From assembly GCF_023721795.1 (NCBI RefSeq), contig NZ_JAMQYE010000001.1:2232001-2296000 (forward strand): 64,000 bases of DNA, in the 5' to 3' direction. Origin of the DNA: Zeimonas sediminis. Lineage in GTDB: Bacteria; Pseudomonadota; Gammaproteobacteria; Burkholderiales; Burkholderiaceae_E. The notes under the pieces are model-generated. The model ran no database searches and was not told the DNA's origin. It saw only the letters and a list, made by a program, of their open reading frames with translations. The position numbers and the translations under genes were made by a program. Positions within the stretch are counted from its first letter, which is position 1; each line of letters starts with the position of its first letter. Shown here piece after piece: positions 34,660-43,402 of this stretch.

Positions 34660-35358
34660 TCATCCGGGGCAGTCGCGCGCCTCGGCGCCGAAAGGCGCGG
34701 CGGCCGCGGCGCCGCGCGCCGCGGCGCCCGCATCGCTCCAGCGCGCGGTCAGTTTCCACCCGCCGGTCCCCGGCGGCCTGGGCGCGACCCGCACCTCGTA
34801 GCCCAGGGCCGACACCCGCGCCGCGACGGCGCGGGCTCCTTCTTCGCGGCTGAACACGCCGACCGACACGCCGAGCCTGAGCGGCCCCTCCTGGATCAGG
34901 AAGACGTCCTCGAGGCCGGCGCGACGCAGTTCGGCGACCCGGCGCTGCGCCTCGGCGGTCGACAGCGCCGGCGGCAGGTGGACGAGGTAGCTGGCGGGCG
35001 GCTCGCCGCGCTGCAACTCGACTCGCGCCCCCGAATCGGCCAGCGCGCCGCGCAGCGCCCGCGCGCGCTCCTCGCTGGCCAGGACGTACTCGCGGCAGGT
35101 CGCGGCGACCGCCGGCGGGACCGCGTCACCCAGGGCCGGACTCTGCCGGGCCGCCGGGACTGCCGGCGCCACGGCGCTCCCGGTCGAGGGCGGCACGCTG
35201 CGCGAGGGCGCGCCGCCCAGCCTGTCCAGCGGCACGACCCTGAGACGCTCGGCGTTCGCCTCGGCGGGCGGCGGTTCGACGCCGCCGCCGAGCCAGCCCT
35301 GCCACCAGGCGAACATCGCGAGATTCGCGACGAGCAGCAGCCCGATCAGCCAGCGCAA
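34660..35358 (-). CDS. SPOR-domain-like membrane-anchored protein
   Basis: 232 residues. N-terminal membrane anchor MRWLIGLLLVANLAMFAWWQGWL, a Pro-rich linker, and a C-terminal region with two SPOR-like halves (SYLVHLPPALSTAEAQRRVAELRRAGLEDVFLI and GVSVGVFSREEGARAVAARVSALGYEVRV). SPOR domains bind denuded glycan strands at the division septum. It follows birA by 24 bp on the same strand; the usual neighbour coaX is not between them. Confidence 0.8.
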   Translation of the reverse strand: MRWLIGLLLVANLAMFAWWQGWLGGGVEPPPAEANAERLRVVPLDRLGGAPSRSVPPSTGSAVAPAVPAARQSPALGDAVPPAVAATCREYVLASEERARALRGALADSGARVELQRGEPPASYLVHLPPALSTAEAQRRVAELRRAGLEDVFLIQEGPLRLGVSVGVFSREEGARAVAARVSALGYEVRVAPRPPGTGGWKLTARWSDAGAAARGAAAAAPFGAEARDCPG

Positions 35359-35382
35359 GTCCCCGCCCCCTTGCGACCGCGC

Positions 35383-36207
35383 TCAGGCGTCGGCCAGCGG
35401 CGAGCTCGCCGCGACCGTCCGCACCGAAACCTCGCCCGATCGCACCGCGCGGGTTCCCGACCCGGTCGCGAGCAGCAGGGCGCCCTCGCCGTCGATGCCG
35501 ACCGCCACGCCGACCGCCTCCGGGCGGCCATCTGCGAGCGCCGCCACCTGCCGGCCGCGCAGCACGTCGAAGCGATGCCAGACATCCGCGAACGGCTCCA
35601 GCCCTTCGCTGAAGAAGCGCCGTGCCGCCTCGACGACCGCGCCGGCCACCCGGCCGATCACGACCTCTGCCTGCACTGGCAGGGTCTCGCCGTCGAACAG
35701 CCCGGTGAAGGCCTGGCCGATCGCGCCCGCCGCATCGCGCGGCGCCAGCAGGTTCAGGCCGATGCCGACGACGTAGCGCTCGACCGGGGCGCCGCCGGCC
35801 GGCCCGCGCCGGCTCTCGACGAGAATGCCGCCGAACTTGCGCTGCCCGCGCTGCAGGTCGTTCGGCCACTTCAGGCCGACGTCCCCGGCGAAACCGGCGA
35901 GCGCCTCGGCGGCCGCCACGCCGGCGGCGATCGACAGGCCTGCGGCAGGCCCCGTGCCCCGCGCCTGCCGCTCGAGCGCGATCGAAAACGCAGCCGAGCG
36001 GCCGGGCTCCATCACCCAGCCGCGGCCGCGGCGGCCGCGCCCGGCGGTCTGCCTCGCGACGGCCAGCAGGCGCGGCCGCGCGGCCTTGTCGCCGAACGGG
36101 GCTTCCATCAGCAGGCGATTGGTCGACCCGGCTTCGTCGAGCGCCTCGACGTCGAGCGCCTCGCACCGGGCGGCCCTGCGGATGCTGTCGATATCGATTG
36201 CGGCCAT
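35383..36207 (-). CDS. birA: Biotin--[acetyl-CoA-carboxylase] ligase
   Basis: 274 residues. Class I ligase without the DNA-binding N-terminal domain. AGSTNRLLME near 26, the adenylate-forming GRGRRGRGW near 56, LKWPNDL near 112 and KFGGILVE near 123. The C-terminal SH3-like domain follows (about 225-270). It attaches biotin to the carrier domain of acetyl-CoA carboxylase in the cytosol. Without the HTH it cannot act as the biotin repressor. Start codon lies close to that of the divergent VanZ-like gene. Confidence 0.94.
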   Translation of the reverse strand: MAAIDIDSIRRAARCEALDVEALDEAGSTNRLLMEAPFGDKAARPRLLAVARQTAGRGRRGRGWVMEPGRSAAFSIALERQARGTGPAAGLSIAAGVAAAEALAGFAGDVGLKWPNDLQRGQRKFGGILVESRRGPAGGAPVERYVVGIGLNLLAPRDAAGAIGQAFTGLFDGETLPVQAEVVIGRVAGAVVEAARRFFSEGLEPFADVWHRFDVLRGRQVAALADGRPEAVGVAVGIDGEGALLLATGSGTRAVRSGEVSVRTVAASSPLADA

Positions 36208-36235
36208 GTCCGTTGAATCATATCCTGCCCGATCG

Positions 36236-37345
36236 ATGACCCGATCCGCCGCCCCCTCCGGCCCGGCCGGAACCCGCTCGCCGCTCGCCGCCTGGCTCCT
36301 GGCCTGGGTCGCGGCGACCGTCTACGGCACGCTGCATCCGTGGTCCGGCTGGCGCGCGCCCACGGTCCAGCCACTGGCCTTTCTCCTGGAGGGCTGGCCT
36401 CGCTACTGGACCTGGCAGGACCTCGGCCTGAATTTCGCCGCCTACCTGCCGCTGGGGCTGTTGGCCACGCTGCTGCTCGGGCGAGCCCTGCCGCGCGGCG
36501 CCGCGGCCCTGGCGGCGATCGGCGGAGCGGCCGCGCTCTCCTGCGGCCTGGAGTCGCTGCAGGCGCTGCTGCCTGGCCGGGTGTCGTCGCTGGCCGACCT
36601 GCTGGCCAACGCCTCGGGCGCCGCGGCGGGCGCGGCGCTTGCGCTCGCGCTCGATGCCGGCCGCAGCCTGGCCGGCACCCGGCGGCCGATGCCGCTGGCG
36701 GCCGGCTCGGCCTCGGGCGGCCTCTTGCTGCTCTGGTGGCTCGCCGTGCAGTGGCACCCGCAAGCGATGGCCTTCGCGAGCGGCGAGCTGGCTCCGCTGC
36801 TGGCGGTCGTCTCGCCCGCCGCCAGCGAGTGGCTCGCGGGGCTGGCGGCCCCGGTCGAGCAGGGGCCGCTGATGGAGGCGATCGCGGTCGCGGCGACCGT
36901 CGTCGGCGTCGGGCTGCTCGCGCGCGACGCGCTGCGCCCCGACTCCAGCTGGGCGGTCGCGGCGCCGATGGCGCTGGCGGCAGCCATCAAGTCGGCCGCT
37001 TCGGCGACGCTGCTCGGCGGCCGACACGCGGCCGCCTGGCTCAACGCCGGCACGCAGGGCGGGCTTCTAGCCGGGGCCCTGGTGCTGGCGCTCGCGTCGT
37101 GGTGGCCGCGCCGTGCCCGGCTGCTCGCGGCCGCGCTGGCGCTGGCAGCCGCTACAGCCCTGTACAACCTCGCGCCGCCGAACGTCTACTTCGCGTCGAC
37201 GATGGCCGCCTGGAACCAGGGCGAGTGGGCGAACCTCAACGGGCTGCTGCGCGCGCTGGCAACGGTGTGGCCGTTCGCGGCGATAGCCTGGTGTGTCCTT
37301 CGACTGCGGCCGCGCGGGCCGCGCCCTATAATCGGCAGACCATGA
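36236..37345 (+). CDS. VanZ-like membrane protein
   Basis: 369 residues with about nine membrane helices. The first 110 residues contain the VanZ hallmark LGLNFAAYLPLGLLATLLLGRALP and LESLQALLPGRVSSLADLLANASGAAAG, as in VanZ/phosphotransbutyrylase-like proteins. Function in Gram-negative bacteria is unknown. I used the ATG just after the birA start codon; an earlier in-frame ATG (36206) would overlap birA's start. ATGA overlap with the following ferredoxin-like gene. Confidence 0.85.
   Translation: MTRSAAPSGPAGTRSPLAAWLLAWVAATVYGTLHPWSGWRAPTVQPLAFLLEGWPRYWTWQDLGLNFAAYLPLGLLATLLLGRALPRGAAALAAIGGAAALSCGLESLQALLPGRVSSLADLLANASGAAAGAALALALDAGRSLAGTRRPMPLAAGSASGGLLLLWWLAVQWHPQAMAFASGELAPLLAVVSPAASEWLAGLAAPVEQGPLMEAIAVAATVVGVGLLARDALRPDSSWAVAAPMALAAAIKSAASATLLGGRHAAAWLNAGTQGGLLAGALVLALASWWPRRARLLAAALALAAATALYNLAPPNVYFASTMAAWNQGEWANLNGLLRALATVWPFAAIAWCVLRLRPRGPRPIIGRP
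37327..37332 (+). promoter_or_regulatory. -10-like TATAAT before the ferredoxin-like gene
   Basis: A perfect TATAAT in CCTATAATCGG, 10 bp upstream of the ATG and inside the end of the VanZ-like gene. The same 11-mer recurs at 38884-38894 before dacC. No -35 at 16-18 bp was found, and a start this close to the ATG would leave almost no leader, so this is tentative. Confidence 0.3.
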
Positions 37346-37656
37346 GCAGCTACTACGCGCACCACGTTTTCTTCTGCCTGAACCGCCGCGAAGAGGGGCG
37401 CGCCTGCTGCGCCTGCCACGCCGCCGAGCGCCTGCAGGCCTACGCGAAGGACCGCATCAAGTCGCTGGGCCTGGCCGGCGAGGGCAAGGTGCGGATCAAT
37501 CGCGCCGGCTGTCTCGACCGCTGCGAGGAAGGCCCGGTCGTCGTCGTCTATCCCGAAGGGGTCTGGTACACCTACGTCGACCAGGCCGACATCGACGAGA
37601 TCATCGATTCGCACCTGGTGGGCGGCAAGCCGGTGGAACGCCTTCGGCTGCCCTGA
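37342..37656 (+). CDS. (2Fe-2S) ferredoxin-like protein
   Basis: 104 residues, thioredoxin-like 2Fe-2S fold. MSSYYAHHVFFCLNRREEGRACCACHAAERLQAYAKDRIKSLGLAG then VRINRAGCLDRCEEGPVVVVYPEGVWY. Cluster ligands are probably C12, C22 or C23-C25, and the C-x3-C pair in GCLDRC near 59-63. The family is seen next to hydrolase genes in beta-proteobacteria; electron partner unknown. The ATG overlaps the VanZ-like stop. Confidence 0.9.
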   Translation: MSSYYAHHVFFCLNRREEGRACCACHAAERLQAYAKDRIKSLGLAGEGKVRINRAGCLDRCEEGPVVVVYPEGVWYTYVDQADIDEIIDSHLVGGKPVERLRLP

Positions 37657-37670
37657 CCTCCCCGGCCACC

Positions 37671-38342
37671 ATGCTCAGGATGACCGCCGGCACCCGCCAG
37701 CTGTCGATCGACGGCCCGGCGGGCCGGATCGACGTGGCGCTCGACCTGCCTGCCGGACGACCGACCGGGGTGGCGGTGATCGCGCATCCACATCCTCTGT
37801 TCGGCGGCACGCGCGACAACAAGGTCGTGCAGACGCTCGCCCGCGCGCTGCTGGCCACCGGCCACGCTTGCTGGCGCCCGAACTTCCGGGGCGTCGGCGA
37901 GACCGACGGCGCCTACGACGAGGGCCGCGGCGAGACCGAGGACCTGCTCGCGGTCGTGGCCGCGGCGCGCGCGCACGAATCGGTCGATGCCGACGCGGCG
38001 GCCTCGCTGGTGCTGGCCGGCTTCTCATTCGGCAGCTTCGTGCAGACGCGGGTGGCCAGGCGCCTGCAAGAGCGGGGCGCCCCCGCCCGTCGCCTGGTGC
38101 TGGTCGGCACCGCGGCCTCGCGCTTCCCGGTCGAGCCGGTGCCGCCCGACACGCTGGTGATCCACGGCGAGCTCGACGACACCGTGCCCCTGAAGTCGGT
38201 GCTCGACTGGGCCCGCCCGCTCGAGCTGCCGGTGGTCGTGATCCCGGGCGCCGACCACTTCTTCCACCGGCGGCTGCCGCTGATCAAGCGCCTGGTCGTC
38301 GAAGCGATGGCTGATGGACACCCGGCCGACGCCGCCGACTGA
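37671..38342 (+). CDS. Alpha/beta hydrolase (YcjY/CocE-like short form)
   Basis: 223 residues. Nucleophile elbow G-F-S119-F-G near 117-121, oxyanion strand HPHPLFGGTRDNKVVQTLARAL near 39, acid LDDTVPL near 174 and His in PGADHFFH near 197. The HPHPxxGGTxxNKV opening is that of the small cytosolic dienelactone-hydrolase-like family. Substrate unknown. 14 bp after the ferredoxin-like gene; its 3' end overlaps the next gene by 29 bp. Confidence 0.88.
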   Translation: MLRMTAGTRQLSIDGPAGRIDVALDLPAGRPTGVAVIAHPHPLFGGTRDNKVVQTLARALLATGHACWRPNFRGVGETDGAYDEGRGETEDLLAVVAAARAHESVDADAAASLVLAGFSFGSFVQTRVARRLQERGAPARRLVLVGTAASRFPVEPVPPDTLVIHGELDDTVPLKSVLDWARPLELPVVVIPGADHFFHRRLPLIKRLVVEAMADGHPADAAD

Positions 38343-38841
38343 GGCGCAGCGGCTGGTCTACGCCCGCACCGCCGCGGGCGAGGCCGAGATCTCCGCGCGC
38401 GCCCTGCCGATCTCGTCGAGCGCGCGGCGCCTCCTCTCGCTGATCGATGGGCGGCGCGCGGTCGCGCTGCTGTCGAACTTCATCCGGGTCGGCGAGTTGG
38501 AGGCCCTTGCCGGCGAGTTGCTGACGCACGGGTTGATCGAGGCGACCGGCCTCGCCGACCTGCCCGACGAGGCGGGACGTCTCGCCCGGCTGCGCGCCGA
38601 GCAGGCCGCGCTGCAGGACGCGAAGCGGCGCCTGCAGCGCCTGTTCGAGGGAGAGCTGGGCACGGCGGGCCACGTCTGGGACGCGCGGGTGGCCGACAGC
38701 GTGAACCTCGACGTGCTCAGGCGCGTGCTTCGCGAAGGCGTCGACGTGGTGTTCTACCGCAGCGGCGAGGCTGCGGCGCGCAGGATCGTCGCCGCCGTGC
38801 GGCCGGTGTTCGACAAGCTCAGGTCGCAGGGACAGCCCTAG
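38314..38841 (+). CDS. Hypothetical protein, winged-helix-like N-terminus and coiled coil
   Basis: 175 residues, not recognised as a named family. The N-terminal part (ISSSARRLLSLIDGRRAVALLSNFIRVGELEALAGELLTHGLIE) resembles a PATAN-like winged helix; residues 88-112 (RLARLRAEQAALQDAKRRLQRLFEG) form a probable coiled coil; then a short alpha/beta tail. No signal peptide. It overlaps the hydrolase gene by 29 bp, so is translationally coupled. A regulatory or adaptor role is only a guess. Confidence 0.72.
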   Translation: MDTRPTPPTEAQRLVYARTAAGEAEISARALPISSSARRLLSLIDGRRAVALLSNFIRVGELEALAGELLTHGLIEATGLADLPDEAGRLARLRAEQAALQDAKRRLQRLFEGELGTAGHVWDARVADSVNLDVLRRVLREGVDVVFYRSGEAAARRIVAAVRPVFDKLRSQGQP

Positions 38842-38885
38842 CGTGAACGAAGGATGGGCAGCCATGCGGACGGTGCCCGGCGTCC

Positions 38886-38891
38886 TATAAT
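38886..38891 (+). promoter_or_regulatory. -10 element before dacC
   Basis: TATAAT in CCTATAATCGG, about 107 bp upstream of the dacC ATG, in the gap after the hypothetical gene. No convincing -35. Same 11-mer as at 37325-37335. Confidence 0.4.
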
Positions 38892-38997
38892 CGGGGACCT
38901 CTTCCCGGCCCGCCCACGATCCGGCGGCCCTTCGCCCGCGAGCCCTCGCGCTTGTGCGATCGCCCTCGCCAGACCCGAACCCCTGAGGTCCCGCTCG

Positions 38998-40227
38998 ATG
39001 CACGCAGTACCCAGCCAGTTCCCCCTTCCCCAGCTTCCCTCTCCCAGGTCCTCCCGCAATGCACGGCTCCGCATCCGGCTCGCCGCGCTGCTCCTGCTGC
39101 TGTCCATGCTCGCGCTGCTCTTGCCCGCGGCCGGCGCCCAGCAGGTGCCGGTGCCGACGATCGCTGCGCGCTCGTGGCTGCTGCTCGACGTGACCAGCGG
39201 CCAAATGATCGCGGCGCAGGAGCCCGACATGCGGATCGAGCCCGCCTCGCTGACCAAGCTGATGACCGCGCACCTGGTGTTCAACGCGATCCAGGAGAAG
39301 CGCCTCGCGCTCGACGCGCGGCCGCCGGTCTCGACCGCGGCCTGGAAGGCGATCGGCTCGCGGATGTTCGTCGACCCGGGCAAGCCGGCCACCGTCGAGG
39401 AGCTGCTCAACGGCCTGATCGTCCAGTCGGGCAACGACGCGTCGATCATCCTGGCCGAGGCGGTCGCCGGCACCGAGCAGGCCTTCGCCGAGCTGATGAA
39501 CCGGGAGGCGCAGCGGCTCGGCATGCGCAACTCGCAGTTCCGCAACGCCACCGGCCTGCCCGATCCCGAGCACTACACCACCGCGCGCGACCTCGCCCTG
39601 CTCGCCACGCAGGTCGTGACCGCTCACCCGGACTTCTATCCGCTGTACTCGAAGAAGGAGTACACGTACAACAACATCCGGCAGTCGAACCGCAACCGCC
39701 TGCTGTTCGTCGATCCGACCGTCGACGGCCTGAAGACCGGCCACACCGAGGCTGCCGGCTACTGCCTGATCGCTACCGCCCGGCGCGACCAGCCGGGCAC
39801 GAACTTCCAGCGACGGCTGCTTTCGGTGGTCCTGGGCACCAGCTCGGAGTCGGTGCGGGCGATCGAATCGCAGAAGCTGCTGAACTGGGGCTTCCAGAAC
39901 TTCGACGCGGTCCGTGTCCAGGCCAAGGGGCAGCCGAGCGGCGATTACCAGGTCTGGAAGGGCGCGGCGGACACGGTGCCCGGCGGCGTGGAGAGCGACC
40001 TGGTGGTCACGGTCCCGCGCGGCCAGGCCGACAAGGTCGTCGGGGAAGTCGAGCGGGTGCAGCCGCTGGTGGCGCCGATCGGCGTCGGCGAGCGGATCGG
40101 CACGCTGCGCGTCAAGCTCGACGGCAAGGTGATCGCCGAGCGGCCGCTGGTCGCGCTGAAGGCGGTCGATCAGGCCGGCTGGTTCGGCCGCGCCTGGGAC
40201 AGCGTAAGGATGATGTTCGCGAAATGA
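38998..40227 (+). CDS. dacC: D-alanyl-D-alanine carboxypeptidase (PBP5/6 family)
   Basis: 409 residues. Signal peptide (RLAALLLLLSMLALLLPAAGAQQ) then the peptidase domain with S84-x-x-K87 (PASLTKLMT), S144-G-N146 and K246-T-G248 motifs, and the C-terminal beta domain with an amphipathic anchor (FGRAWDSVRMMFAK). It trims the terminal D-Ala from peptidoglycan pentapeptides in the periplasm. The ATG was chosen to give a normal signal peptide. ATGA overlap with the D-amino-acid aminotransferase gene. Confidence 0.93.
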   Translation: MHAVPSQFPLPQLPSPRSSRNARLRIRLAALLLLLSMLALLLPAAGAQQVPVPTIAARSWLLLDVTSGQMIAAQEPDMRIEPASLTKLMTAHLVFNAIQEKRLALDARPPVSTAAWKAIGSRMFVDPGKPATVEELLNGLIVQSGNDASIILAEAVAGTEQAFAELMNREAQRLGMRNSQFRNATGLPDPEHYTTARDLALLATQVVTAHPDFYPLYSKKEYTYNNIRQSNRNRLLFVDPTVDGLKTGHTEAAGYCLIATARRDQPGTNFQRRLLSVVLGTSSESVRAIESQKLLNWGFQNFDAVRVQAKGQPSGDYQVWKGAADTVPGGVESDLVVTVPRGQADKVVGEVERVQPLVAPIGVGERIGTLRVKLDGKVIAERPLVALKAVDQAGWFGRAWDSVRMMFAK

Positions 40228-41072
40228 ACGCACGCCAGATCGTCTACCTGAACGGCGAGTTCCTCCCGATCGAGGAAGCGCGGGTCCCGGTCCTCGACCG
40301 GGGGTTCATCTTCGGCGACGGGATCTACGAGGTGGTGCCCGTCTACGGCGGCCGGCCCTTCCGCTGGGCTCAGCATCTCGCGCGGCTCGAGCGCAGCCTC
40401 GGCAAGGTCGGCATCGCGAACCCTCTGGACACTGCCGGCTGGACCACGCTGGTCGACATGCTGGTCGCCCGCCACCCCTGGCCGGACCAGTTCGTCTACA
40501 TGCAGGTCACCCGCGGGGTGGCCAGGCGCGACCACGCCTTCCCGAAGGGCGTCGCGCCGACCGTCTTCGCGATGGCCAGCGAATTCGCGCCGGTGCCGCC
40601 GGCGCTGCTCGCGTCGGGCGTGTCGGCGATCAGCCTGCCCGACGAGCGCTGGCTGCACTGCGACATCAAGTCGACCTCGCTGCTCGGCAACGTGCTCGCG
40701 CGCCAGAAGGCGGTCGAGGCCGGCTGCGCCGAGTGCGTGATGTTCCGCGACGGCTTCCTGACCGAAGGCTCGGCCAGCAACATCTGGGTGGTCCGCAACG
40801 GCACCGTGTTCGGGCCGCCGAACGACAACCTGGTGCTCGAGGGCATCCGCTACGGCCTGATGGGCGAATTGTGCGAGCGGGCCGGCCTGCCGATCGAGCT
40901 GCGCCGGATCGTGCACTCCGAAGTCGTGGGCGCCGACGAACTGCTGCTCACCTCCGCCACGAAGGAAGTGCTCGCTATCACGGAACTCGATGGAAAGCCT
41001 GTGGGCAGCGGCAAGCCTGGCCCGATCTGGCAGCGACTGCACGAGGCCTACCAGCAGGCGAAGGCGGGCTGA
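40224..41072 (+). CDS. dat: D-amino acid aminotransferase
   Basis: 282 residues. Fold type IV PLP enzyme: LNGEFLPIEEARVPVLDRGFIFGDGIYEVVP near 9, PLP lysine K149 in HCDIKSTSLLGNVLA, and the EGSASNIWVVRNG cofactor loop. It makes or degrades D-Ala/D-Glu; D-Ala supply fits the carboxypeptidase gene before it. ATG overlaps the dacC stop; followed by DUF493 after 5 bp. Confidence 0.9.
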   Translation: MNARQIVYLNGEFLPIEEARVPVLDRGFIFGDGIYEVVPVYGGRPFRWAQHLARLERSLGKVGIANPLDTAGWTTLVDMLVARHPWPDQFVYMQVTRGVARRDHAFPKGVAPTVFAMASEFAPVPPALLASGVSAISLPDERWLHCDIKSTSLLGNVLARQKAVEAGCAECVMFRDGFLTEGSASNIWVVRNGTVFGPPNDNLVLEGIRYGLMGELCERAGLPIELRRIVHSEVVGADELLLTSATKEVLAITELDGKPVGSGKPGPIWQRLHEAYQQAKAG

Positions 41073-41077
41073 CGCGC

Positions 41078-41374
41078 ATGCCGACCGACGCCGAGATGAA
41101 GGCGGCCTTCGACCGGATCGAGCAGCTGCTCGAGTTCCCGGTCGACTTCCCGATCAAGATCGTCGGCCGGCGCGTCGACGACTTCGCCCAGCGCATTTCC
41201 GAACTGGTGCGCGAGCACGCCCCCGACTTCGACCCCGCCGCGATGGGCCTGCGCACGTCGGCCAAGGGCAACTGGCTGAGCCTGACCGTGGTCGTGCGGA
41301 TGCATTCGCGCGCCCAGCTCGAGGGCCTGTACCGCGCGCTCGGCGAGCACCCGCTGGTCCGGATGGTGATCTGA
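41078..41374 (+). CDS. DUF493 (YbeD) family protein
   Basis: 98 residues, the ferredoxin-like ACT-type fold of YbeD. LLEFPVDFPIKIVGRRVDDFAQRISELVREHAPDFDP and ending LSLTVVVRMHSRAQLEGLYRALGEHPLVRMVI. ybeD lies before lipB in E. coli and most beta-proteobacteria; a modulatory role in lipoate metabolism has been suggested but not shown. Between dat and lipB. Confidence 0.92.
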   Translation: MPTDAEMKAAFDRIEQLLEFPVDFPIKIVGRRVDDFAQRISELVREHAPDFDPAAMGLRTSAKGNWLSLTVVVRMHSRAQLEGLYRALGEHPLVRMVI

Positions 41375-41382
41375 GCCCGCGC

Positions 41383-42027
41383 GTGGGCGCCCGACCGCTG
41401 ATCAGGCCGCTGGAGCGGCTCGCCTATGGCGAGGCGCTCGCCCGGATGCGGGCTTTCACCGCATCGCGCGAGGCCGGCACGCGCGACGAGATCTGGCTCG
41501 TCGAGCACGAACCGGTGTTCACGCTGGGCCTGGCGGCCCGCCGCGAGCACCTGATCGCGACCGGGAACATCCCGGTCGTGCAGACCGAGCGCGGCGGCCA
41601 GGTCACGTATCACGGCCCGGGGCAGGTGCTGGCCTACGCGCTGATCGACCTGCGCCGCCACGGCCTGATGGTGCGCGACTTCGTGCGCGTGATCGAGCAG
41701 GCGGTCATCGAGGTGCTGGCCGGCCTCGGCTTGACCGCGGTCAGGCGGGAAGGCGCACCGGGCGTGTACCTTTCCGGGCCCGGCGGGGAGGCCGGGGCTA
41801 AAATCGCGTCCATCGGGATCAAGGTCTCGCGCGGCTGCACCTACCACGGCGTCGCGCTGAACGTGGCGATGGACCTCGAGCCGTTCGGGCGGATCGACCC
41901 CTGCGGCTATCCGGGGCTGGCGGTCACCGACCTGCGCAGCCTGCTCGGCCCCGCCGCTCCCGCCATGGAAACCGTGGCCACCCTGCTCGGCGAGAAGCTC
42001 GCCGACCTGATCGAAGGCAAAGCATGA
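41383..42027 (+). CDS. lipB: Lipoyl(octanoyl) transferase
   Basis: 214 residues from a GTG. Octanoyl-binding block [26 protein letters not shown] near 67, the catalytic Lys in [20 protein letters not shown] near 144, and Cys in IDPCGYPGL near 171. It moves octanoate from octanoyl-ACP to the lipoyl domains of 2-oxoacid dehydrogenases. The GTG at 41383 is the first start codon after the DUF493 stop. ATGA overlap with lipA. Confidence 0.93.
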   Translation: MGARPLIRPLERLAYGEALARMRAFTASREAGTRDEIWLVEHEPVFTLGLAARREHLIATGNIPVVQTERGGQVTYHGPGQVLAYALIDLRRHGLMVRDFVRVIEQAVIEVLAGLGLTAVRREGAPGVYLSGPGGEAGAKIASIGIKVSRGCTYHGVALNVAMDLEPFGRIDPCGYPGLAVTDLRSLLGPAAPAMETVATLLGEKLADLIEGKA

Positions 42028-43010
42028 CCTCGCCCCTGCCCCCCTCGTCCGACAAGGCCGCGCCGGCCTACGACCCCACCGCCAAGCAGAAGTCGGCGGC
42101 CAAGACCTCGCGCATCCCGATCAAGGTGGTGCCGGCCGGCGAGATCCTGAAGAAGCCGGAGTGGATCCGCGTGAAGGCGGGCTCCAGCTCCACCCGCTTC
42201 AACGAGATCAAGCAGATCCTGCGCGAGCACAAGCTGCACACGGTCTGCGAGGAGGCCTCCTGCCCGAACATCGGCGAGTGCTTCGGCAAGGGCACGGCCA
42301 CCTTCATGATCATGGGCGACAAGTGCACGCGGCGCTGCCCGTTCTGCGACGTCGGCCACGGTCGCCCCGATCCGCTCGATGCGAACGAGCCCGAGAACCT
42401 CGCGAAGACGATCGCCGCGCTGCGCCTGTCCTACGTGGTGATCACCAGCGTGGACCGCGACGACCTGCGCGACGGCGGCGCCCAGCACTTCGTCGACTGC
42501 ATCCGCAAGGTTCGCGAACTCTCGCCGGCCACGAAGATCGAAGTGCTGGTGCCGGACTTCCGCGGCCGCATGGACCGCGCGCTGGCCATCCTGGAGGCCG
42601 CCCCGCCCGACGTGATGAACCACAACCTGGAAACCGTGCCGCGCCTGTACAAGGAGGCGCGCCCGGGCTCGGACTACGCGCATTCGCTGAAGCTGCTGCA
42701 GGAGTTCAAGCGGCGCGTGCCCGGCGTACCGACCAAGTCCGGCCTGATGGTCGGTCTCGGCGAGACCGACGACGAGATCCTCGCGGTGATGCGCGACATG
42801 CGCGAGCACGACATCGACATGCTGACCATCGGCCAGTACCTTGCGCCTTCGACCGCCCACCTGCCGGTGCGCCGCTACGTGCATCCCGACGTGTTCCGGA
42901 TGTTCGAGGAGCGCGCGTACGAGATGGGGTTCACGCATGCGGCGGTGGGGGCGCTGGTGCGGTCGAGCTATCACGCGGACCAGCAGGCGCACGCGGCGGG
43001 CGTGGCCTGA
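42024..43010 (+). CDS. lipA: Lipoyl synthase
   Basis: 328 residues. Auxiliary cluster cysteines C75, C80 and C86 ([12 protein letters not shown]), radical-SAM cysteines C101, C105 and C108 (CTRRCPFC), and the C-terminal RSSYHAD motif whose Ser ligates the auxiliary cluster. It inserts two sulfurs into the octanoyl chain. Standard partner of lipB (4-bp overlap). The structured repeat element A starts 57 bp after its stop. Confidence 0.97.
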   Translation: MTSPLPPSSDKAAPAYDPTAKQKSAAKTSRIPIKVVPAGEILKKPEWIRVKAGSSSTRFNEIKQILREHKLHTVCEEASCPNIGECFGKGTATFMIMGDKCTRRCPFCDVGHGRPDPLDANEPENLAKTIAALRLSYVVITSVDRDDLRDGGAQHFVDCIRKVRELSPATKIEVLVPDFRGRMDRALAILEAAPPDVMNHNLETVPRLYKEARPGSDYAHSLKLLQEFKRRVPGVPTKSGLMVGLGETDDEILAVMRDMREHDIDMLTIGQYLAPSTAHLPVRRYVHPDVFRMFEERAYEMGFTHAAVGALVRSSYHADQQAHAAGVA

Positions 43011-43066
43011 GCGGCGTGCGGCCGGGCCTGCGGCGCCCGGCGTGCGCTGCGTTCGATCGGTCGCGC

Positions 43067-43281
43067 GCATTCGCCCGGGCCGGCGGGCGGCGAGCCCGAA
43101 CCCGGGCAAGTGCTGCGGCCCCGCTGCGCGGGGCTGCCCTCGCCCACCTCGAAATCTCGCACCCGCCTCGCAGGGGGCTTCGCCCCGCGGCGAGCGGGTC
43201 CCGCGAGATTTCTTTCGGTGGCGCTCGGCTTGCACAATGCCCGGGTTCGGGCTCGCCGCCCGCCGGCCCTGGATGTCGTGC
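43067..43281 (+). repeat. Structured palindromic element, copy A
   Basis: A 215-bp element downstream of lipA. A perfect 32-bp outer inverted repeat (43077-43108 with 43238-43269) encloses two inner hairpins: GCCCCGC/GCGGGGC (43118-43134) and a longer one starting GAAATCTCGC/GCGAGATTTC (43151-43160 with 43203-43212) that continues with ACCCG/CGGGT, CTCGC/GCGAG and GGGGC/GCCCC. The copy at 44467-44684 is the same element on the other strand, with stems kept by paired changes. It carries no ORF of its own. It fills most of the 392-bp gap 43011-43402. Confidence 0.88.
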
Positions 43282-43402
43282 ACTGCGGATCGCTGACGCT
43301 CCCCGTCCTCTCCCGCTCTCTGCCCGCTCTGCCTCGCCTCTCTCTCGCCGGAGGCCGCGCCGTCCGCACACTTCACCGCCAAGCTCTGCCGGAGGATTCG
43401 AC

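Noticed and set aside
38284-40233. Long open frame antisense to dacC
   Set aside because: The translation is low-complexity with no recognisable motif; the SxxK, SGN and KTG motifs prove dacC on the other strand.
43067-43281. Element A as a simple intrinsic terminator of lipA
   Set aside because: It is about 215 bp with nested stems and no T-run, and its inverted copy is far from lipA. A terminator role could be a side effect but does not explain the conservation.
41907-43382. Long open frame antisense to lipA
   Set aside because: It is a GC-rich shadow frame with Arg/Ala/His-rich low-complexity translation. lipA on the plus strand has full family motifs, and the frame runs through repeat element A.
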